The translations under genes were made by a program, and so were the position numbers. Under the pieces are notes generated by a model, which did no database searches, was not told the DNA's origin, and saw nothing but the letters and a program-made list of their open reading frames with translations. Shown here in pieces: positions 15,166-19,333 of a stretch of DNA of 19,333 bases. The stretch is from Sphingomonas sp. CCH9-E2. GTDB lineage: Bacteria; Pseudomonadota; Alphaproteobacteria; Sphingomonadales; Sphingomonadaceae. How positions within the stretch are numbered: position 1 is the first letter of the stretch; each line of letters opens with the position of its first letter. The stretch spans positions 1-19,333 of the forward strand of contig NZ_LSJM01000269.1 in assembly GCF_001557215.1 (NCBI RefSeq). Direction: 5' to 3'.

Positions 15166-16485
15166 TCAGCCGCCGATGCGGAGCCGAGCCAGATCCTGCG
15201 CGCCGGCTTCGCCTCGCTGCAGGGTTGGGTCGGAGGCAGCGGGCCGCCAGCGCAGGGCGATCTTTCCCTTGGCGACGCCGCGCGCGGTCAGCGCGCCCAC
15301 AACCGCGGCGATGCGCTGGTCGGTGAGCGCATCACGTTTCGCAGGCTCGAGCACTTCGATGTCGCGCGCGACGATCCGGAGCTCTACGGGCGCGGTACGG
15401 GCGGCGTTTGCGATACGGTCGAGGGCTGCCTGCGCCGAACCGCCGAGATCGGAGGACCCCGGCTCGAACATCAGCGCAGCGTCATCGCCCCTTCCCGGAT
15501 TTGTCTGCGGCAGCGTGTTGAGGACCTGAGCGGCGGCGTCGACCAGACTCTTGGCGACCGGTCCCGCACGTTCCGCAAACCGGATGGGCGGAAGTGTAAC
15601 CGCCGGGATCCATGACTGCATCGCGATGCAGCCCTTCGGATCGAGGCCCGCGACCGCGCCGACCAGCCGCATCGTCGCTTCCTCGAGCGTCGTACGGATG
15701 CCGAGCTGCAACGGCTCCTGGCCCTTCGCGCCAATGTTCACGTCGAACAGGTCGGACCCGAAGAAGCGGAAGGTGTTGAAGCCGACCTCATAGCCGGTGA
15801 ACTGCTTGGTGAGGCTGACGGTGCGCGCGACCAGCAGCGAGCGGGTGTCGACGATCCGGAGATCGATCGCGACCGACTGGGTGTAGGTCCGGACCTTGGG
15901 ACCGACCTGACCGATGCGCACTTCGGCGCCTCCCGAGCGAATATTGTAGTTGAGCTCGGTGATGCCCCCGACGATGTAATAGTCCGAGGCGGCGATGCTG
16001 CCGCCATAGTAAGGCAGCCAAGGCACGCTCGACGGGCCGTTCGCCCCACCGACATTGTGCGGGCTGCCGTCGCCGAGCTGGCGCCGGTCGGTATAGCCAA
16101 GCTCGCGTTCGCCGATCGTTGGATCGAACCGCTCGGCAAGCGTGACCGGGCCCGCCAGCTTACCGAGCGCGGAGGAGACCATTAGCGCCCCGCCCTGGGT
16201 GATGGCGGTGCCCTCGCTCACAGAATATTTGCCGGTGAAGTCCCGGACATCGCCGACCGCGATCACGACAGGCTTGTGCCTCACAGCCGAAAGCTCGGCG
16301 CTGAAGCAGGCGAAGGCCGGATCCATCGGGGTTCGGTTGTCGCGCGCGGCCGCGCCGGTCAGCACGGGCTCCTCGCCCGGTGCCAGCCGCTGCTGCTTGA
16401 GGCTGACGCAGCCCGGAAGGCACGGCAGCACGATCGCGGAAAACAGCAGGCGAGCGCGCCGCGCTCGGAAGAGACGCGCGAGCAT
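15166..16485 (-). CDS. hfaB: HfaB: CsgG-family outer-membrane lipoprotein channel with OmpA-like C-terminal domain
   Basis: A 439-residue lipoprotein (LPGC lipobox, C26). Residues about 72-280 match the CsgG family, which forms the oligomeric outer-membrane pore that exports curli subunits. The visible pieces are VVIAVGDVRDFTGKYS, SSALGKL, LAERFD, DYYIVGGITELNYNIRSGG, QSVAIDLRIVDTRSLLVARTVSLTK, GYEVGFNTFRFFGSDLFDVNIG and GIRTTLEEATMRLVGAVAG. In Caulobacter, HfaB is needed to export and localise HfaA and HfaD. Residues about 338-415 (FEPGSSDLGGSAQAALDRIANAAR, then AKRDALTDQRIAAVVGALTARGVAKGKI) read as an OmpA/MotB peptidoglycan-binding domain, with D375 and R391 at the positions of the diaminopimelate-contacting Asp and Arg. 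The ATG overlaps the hfaA stop (TGATG), so the two are translationally coupled. The CsgG part is near certain, the OmpA-like part probable. Confidence 0.92.
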   Translation of the reverse strand: MLARLFRARRARLLFSAIVLPCLPGCVSLKQQRLAPGEEPVLTGAAARDNRTPMDPAFACFSAELSAVRHKPVVIAVGDVRDFTGKYSVSEGTAITQGGALMVSSALGKLAGPVTLAERFDPTIGERELGYTDRRQLGDGSPHNVGGANGPSSVPWLPYYGGSIAASDYYIVGGITELNYNIRSGGAEVRIGQVGPKVRTYTQSVAIDLRIVDTRSLLVARTVSLTKQFTGYEVGFNTFRFFGSDLFDVNIGAKGQEPLQLGIRTTLEEATMRLVGAVAGLDPKGCIAMQSWIPAVTLPPIRFAERAGPVAKSLVDAAAQVLNTLPQTNPGRGDDAALMFEPGSSDLGGSAQAALDRIANAARTAPVELRIVARDIEVLEPAKRDALTDQRIAAVVGALTARGVAKGKIALRWRPAASDPTLQRGEAGAQDLARLRIGG

Positions 16486-17033
16486 CAGTTGAGCGCTCCG
16501 AAGCCGCAGGCGGTGCTGCCCGAGACGCTGGCGCCCTGATCGCCCGAGTTGGACAGCGAGGAATTGAGCGCCTGCCAGGCGGGGCCGTCGGCGGTCGCGC
16601 CGGTCGACCCGATCGCGGTCGATCCGATGGGGCCATCGTTACGCTGATCGATGCCAATATCGGTGCGGGCCTCGCCGGATGCGGTGCCCGCATTGCCGGT
16701 CGCGGCGGAAGTCGCGCCGGTGACCGTGGGAGAGTTGGCGACGGCGCTCTGCGCGCCGCTGTTGCCGATCGCGCTCGCCGCAACCGTACAATTATACTGG
16801 CGCGCGATTGTCGTGTTGTAGATCGGCGCCGCATAGATGCCGGCGCGCTGCTTGGCGATCAGGTCGGCAACGGCCGCGCGGGCGGCGAGATCCTGCGGTG
16901 TCTCGAACTGCCAGGCCCGGTTTTCGCCGACTTCCTGCGCGAATGCAGGGCCGGCTGCCAGCGAAGCCAACAACGCGGCGAAGGCTCCAAGCCGAAGCCG
17001 GCGCCCACCCGAAAACTGGAACCCCTTCAACAT
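16485..17033 (-). CDS. hfaA: HfaA-like small secreted holdfast-anchor subunit
   Basis: A 182-residue secreted protein with a signal peptide ending AGPAFA-QE. A conserved-looking N-terminal block (ENRAWQFETPQDLAARAAVADLIAKQRAGIYAAP) precedes a Gly/Ala/Ser/Asn-rich repeat-like region. The latter contains CTVAASAIGN (82-91) and DQRNDGPIGSTAIG (129-142), which resemble one Asn unit and one Gln unit of the neighbouring HfaD. Two cysteines, C82 and C176, could form a disulfide in the periplasm or outside. In Caulobacter, HfaA is a small HfaB-dependent protein that multimerises and is compared with curlin. The start is ATG 17033, with GAGAGGAGC about 7 nt upstream; a longer frame from 17117 lacks such a site and would bury the signal peptide. 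It is the first gene of the operon and overlaps hfaB by one base. Confidence 0.85.
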   Translation of the reverse strand: MLKGFQFSGGRRLRLGAFAALLASLAAGPAFAQEVGENRAWQFETPQDLAARAAVADLIAKQRAGIYAAPIYNTTIARQYNCTVAASAIGNSGAQSAVANSPTVTGATSAATGNAGTASGEARTDIGIDQRNDGPIGSTAIGSTGATADGPAWQALNSSLSNSGDQGASVSGSTACGFGALN

Positions 17034-17448
17034 GGTAATGCTCCTCTCGCCACGCGGCAGCGCGGCGTCGGGAGCAAGGAAGAGAAGCGCGAACGCCTGC
17101 GCGGCAACAGAAAACAACGAGCGTCGAAGGCTAGCGTAGAATTAGAAAGTGCCGGCTCGATCGCTCCGCACCGGCGCCGTCAGATAATGCGCGATTGCCG
17201 ATCATCATCGGTGCCAATGGGAGTTCATGGGTGGCCGAGTCGAGCACCGCTGAATCCCGTCCGAGTGCCGATATGGCGACCGCACCCGTCCTGCTCTGAA
17301 TCGTCTAAAGCCCGCTGCACACCCGATTCCGAAGAGTGACGGGGCGCCGGAGCCATTGGGGTAGGGAGGATGACTGGCGGCCGGCTGGCGGCAGGACCAA
17401 CGAAGACCACACCATCGACCGCGACACACCTTCCTGGGCCCTCGGACC
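17034..17448. promoter_or_regulatory. Intergenic region upstream of hfaA
   Basis: These 415 nt lie between the end of the nuclease gene and the hfaA start and should carry the hfa promoter on the minus strand. A minus-strand TTCTAAT near 17143-17149 is a possible -10 element, without a good -35 partner. A dyad spans 17194-17218: ATTG-CCGAT, loop CATC, ATCGG, a 3-nt bulge and CAAT; it could be an operator about 160 nt before hfaA. A 5-bp GGGCC/GGCCC stem (17436-17456) overlaps the nuclease stop and is too weak to call a terminator. A 74-codon frame at 17205-17429 looks non-coding. I see no RNA gene. Confidence 0.35.
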
Positions 17449-18558
17449 TCAGGCCCCGTCAGCCTGATAGCCGAGATCGATGATTTCGCTGACTGGACCG
17501 ACGATCAGGCCGTCCTTGCCGATCTCCGATTGGTCGCCGATGCGTTGTCGCTGGGTGGTTGCGAGGGGCTGGCCCTGCAAATAATCTTGGAAAAGCGCCT
17601 GTTCGAGGCCGACGAACCGCACCAAGTCGGGATTGGGGAGCAGCAGGCTCAGTTCTCTCGCCTGCTCAAGGTCCATGTCAAGCCGGCCGAACGGCGTGAT
17701 TACCGCGCCGGCGAAGAGGCGCTTCTCGGTATCGTCCGCAACTCGCACTAGGTGGCGCGGCGTTGGCACCAGCGCGTCTTCATCGAACCATTTGAGCAGA
17801 CCAAGACCGATTGCGGTCTGTTCGATGTGCGTGCGGGCGACCGCTTGAATCAGATCGTCGCGTTCTTCCTCGGTGAGTTCATCGCCCTCTGTCTTGGGAT
17901 CAAGGGCATAAAGGAACGGCGCGCGGGGCGGATCGACCAGGCCCCAGCGCGACATCACCGCCCAGCCTTTGACCGAGCGGTTGAACCAGCGCAGGCCACG
18001 GGCGGTGCGGGTCCGCTTCTGAACATGCACGCCGCGAATCTGGCCGTCGGCCGTCTTGATCGGTCCGGGTCGCGATGCGCCAGTGGCGTTTCCCTTCTGA
18101 TGCGACCCCTTTGCCTCTGCGATCGCGAGGGCGCCGGGCCGCGCGCAGATCCAATCAGGCATCTCCGCGCTGGTGAACCTCTTGACGCGCCAGTGCGGCG
18201 ACAAGTGGAAGTTGTCGCCATCGATCGCCGCGAACCAAACATAGTCGTGATGGATCTCAAGATAGGCGCGCGCAAAGAAGCGGCCGAACAGCCCGGAAAA
18301 GGAGCGGCGCATCTCTGTGCCGCGGCCGGGGCCCTTGCCGCGCCAGATCAGGTCGGGGCCGGGCTGGAGCAGGTCTTCGAGAAACGCGAACAGCGAAGTC
18401 GAGCCTGGCGCGGTCTGGAGGATTTCGCCCCAGGCAGCTCGCGCGACATGGTTCATGTCGAGCGATACCTGCGGGAGCGGCCGACCGGTGGGTCCGCGAA
18501 GATGCGTGGGGCACGCCCGCGGCGGACTGATGATGTGGCGCTGTGAGCGGACAGTCAT
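17449..18558 (-). CDS. Putative PD-(D/E)XK nuclease, partner of an ABC-type ATPase
   Basis: A 369-residue protein that I do not recognise as a named family. It carries a clear PD-(D/E)XK-type core: D135 in MPDWICARPGALAIAEAKGS, then E148-A-K150 on the next strand, with E101 (FARAYLEIHHDY) as a possible helix glutamate. The preceding block, GRGTEMRRSFSGLFGRFFARAYL, looks conserved and helical. A basic stretch (HVQKRTRTARGLRWF) after the motif could contact DNA. The C-terminal half shows no further motif and no membrane segment, so it is probably cytosolic. The ATG at 18558 lies 13 nt after the stop of the upstream ATPase gene, so the two are co-transcribed. The SD (GAGAG) is modest, and a later start near residue 35 (MNHVARAAW) cannot be excluded. 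A DNA-cleaving role with the ATPase, for example in phage or plasmid defence, is inferred. Confidence 0.7.
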   Translation of the reverse strand: MTVRSQRHIISPPRACPTHLRGPTGRPLPQVSLDMNHVARAAWGEILQTAPGSTSLFAFLEDLLQPGPDLIWRGKGPGRGTEMRRSFSGLFGRFFARAYLEIHHDYVWFAAIDGDNFHLSPHWRVKRFTSAEMPDWICARPGALAIAEAKGSHQKGNATGASRPGPIKTADGQIRGVHVQKRTRTARGLRWFNRSVKGWAVMSRWGLVDPPRAPFLYALDPKTEGDELTEEERDDLIQAVARTHIEQTAIGLGLLKWFDEDALVPTPRHLVRVADDTEKRLFAGAVITPFGRLDMDLEQARELSLLLPNPDLVRFVGLEQALFQDYLQGQPLATTQRQRIGDQSEIGKDGLIVGPVSEIIDLGYQADGA

Positions 18559-18571
18559 GGTGCGGCTCTCG

Positions 18572-19333
18572 CTACAGGAAATTGTGAATGGTCAGAGCAC
18601 CTGCCGCGCTTGAGCCGATCCAGCGTTCCGAATCGTCCGCGGTAAGCTCGATTGCGTCCTGCTCGGAGTTAACGCAGACCAGGGTCTGGACCTTCGGATC
18701 GGCCAGACCATTCAGGCCGCTGACGAGACGTCGCTTGTTGTCGCTGTCGAGCCCCAGGAACAGGCTGGAATCGACAAGGATCAACCAGGGAGTTGGCCGG
18801 GGATCGCTACGGATCATTCTCAACATGATATCGAACAAGGCGAAAGTCTGCTCGGAGCCGGCAAGGCCGCCGGTCTCGTAAAAATGATCGCTCTCGCGCG
18901 GACGCACTTCGGCGCGATACTCGCCGACCCGGCGGATTCGGGATCCGAAGGTCGCACTGCAGAATAATTCTTCGCGCAGTGCGTCCCAGGCTTGATCTTC
19001 GCTCAGGCCAAGCTGCGGCGCGAGCGCTCGCAATTCGCGGCGGAACGGGTCCTTTATGTCGCTCGGCTTGAGTGAATGGCTTTCGAGATAAATGATGTTG
19101 AAAAGCGAGCGCGGCCAGTTCGCGGCGACATTGCCGTCCACCTCGACGTGCAGTCGCGTTCGGTGCTTCTCAGGGATTCGCTTGAGGGTTGTCGCTTCTT
19201 CGCTCAGCCTAACCGTTGTTCTGACGCCCTGCATCGAAACCGCCGCCTCAATCGCCATCGACGGCGAACGCACGCTGAACTGATCTGCCCCCCGCTGAGT
19301 GGCCCAGAGACTATGATAGTCTGGACCATGAAA
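18572..19333 (-). CDS. ABC-type ATPase, C-terminal part (5' end beyond window)
   Basis: The frame is open from the right edge to the TAG at 18572, giving 253 residues without an N-terminus. A GTG at 19273 could be taken as a start, but the reading continues upstream with protein-like sequence (HSLWATQRGADQFSV), so a longer gene is more likely. The visible part has the C-terminal signature elements of ABC/SMC-type ATPases: GGLAGSEQTFALFDIML (155-171 of the visible protein) as an LSGGEQ-like signature, LILVDSSLFLGLD (184-196) as Walker B and D-loop, and QTLVCVNS as a switch-like strand. The glutamate that normally follows the Walker B aspartate is Ser189. The middle region is helical and charged. 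The Walker A loop must lie outside the window. Its tight linkage to the nuclease gene suggests one functional cassette. No specific system is recognised. Confidence 0.72.
   Translation of the reverse strand, partial: FHGPDYHSLWATQRGADQFSVRSPSMAIEAAVSMQGVRTTVRLSEEATTLKRIPEKHRTRLHVEVDGNVAANWPRSLFNIIYLESHSLKPSDIKDPFRRELRALAPQLGLSEDQAWDALREELFCSATFGSRIRRVGEYRAEVRPRESDHFYETGGLAGSEQTFALFDIMLRMIRSDPRPTPWLILVDSSLFLGLDSDNKRRLVSGLNGLADPKVQTLVCVNSEQDAIELTADDSERWIGSSAAGALTIHNFL

Noticed and set aside
17034..17117. N-terminal extension of HfaA
   Set aside because: It would place 28 residues before an otherwise normal signal peptide, and the strong SD sits before ATG 17033.
17205..17429. Small minus-strand gene of 74 codons upstream of hfaA
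   Set aside because: Composition is random-looking, no SD and no recognisable motif; the region is more likely a promoter region.

Overview
The window is about 19.3 kb of GC-rich DNA, apparently chromosomal, from an alphaproteobacterium. The order Sphingomonadales is the most likely source. That placement is an inference from codon use, the protein styles and the pairing of a CzcCBA/DUF190/exchanger cluster with an hfaABD-type locus; no rRNA or tRNA gene is present to confirm it.

Region 1 (1-9378) is a metal-resistance island around one MerR-family regulator. On the minus strand a tightly packed operon runs czcC, czcB, czcA, a DUF190 gene, then a sodium/calcium-exchanger-family gene that runs off the left edge. 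The genes overlap or lie within 7 nt of each other. On the plus strand the MerR gene is followed by a short CDF-type cation transporter, a SAM-dependent methyltransferase and a MAPEG-family membrane protein. Two promoter-like sites with the MerR hallmark of a 19-nt spacer flank the merR gene, one facing each operon, and share an identical 12-bp core. One metal sensor therefore probably controls both efflux of divalent metal across the envelope (RND pump) and inner-membrane transport or detoxification (CDF operon).

Region 2 (9476-11897) has a divergent pair: a retropepsin-like aspartyl protease homologue with a PDZ domain (minus) and a LysR regulator (plus). A 301-nt intergenic stretch separates them and carries a perfect 19-bp tandem duplication.

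Region 3 (11904-17033, minus) is an hfaA-hfaB-hfaD locus, the holdfast-anchor system known from Caulobacter. It encodes a small secreted subunit, a CsgG-like lipoprotein export channel and a very large secreted repeat protein. HfaD here has 13 Asn-based repeat units interleaved with 12 Gln-based units, with spacing that alternates strictly short and long. HfaA looks like a single copy of the same pair of motifs. HfaB has an extra C-terminal OmpA-like domain. Together these look like an exporter, a wall-anchoring module and an amyloid or beta-solenoid-type surface fibre. The operon ends in a good intrinsic terminator.

Region 4 (17449 to the right edge, minus) is a two-gene cassette: an ABC-type ATPase, cut by the window edge and with serine at the usual Walker B glutamate position, followed 13 nt later by a protein with a PD-(D/E)XK nuclease motif. 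I do not recognise the pair as a named system; it is a candidate defence or DNA-processing module.
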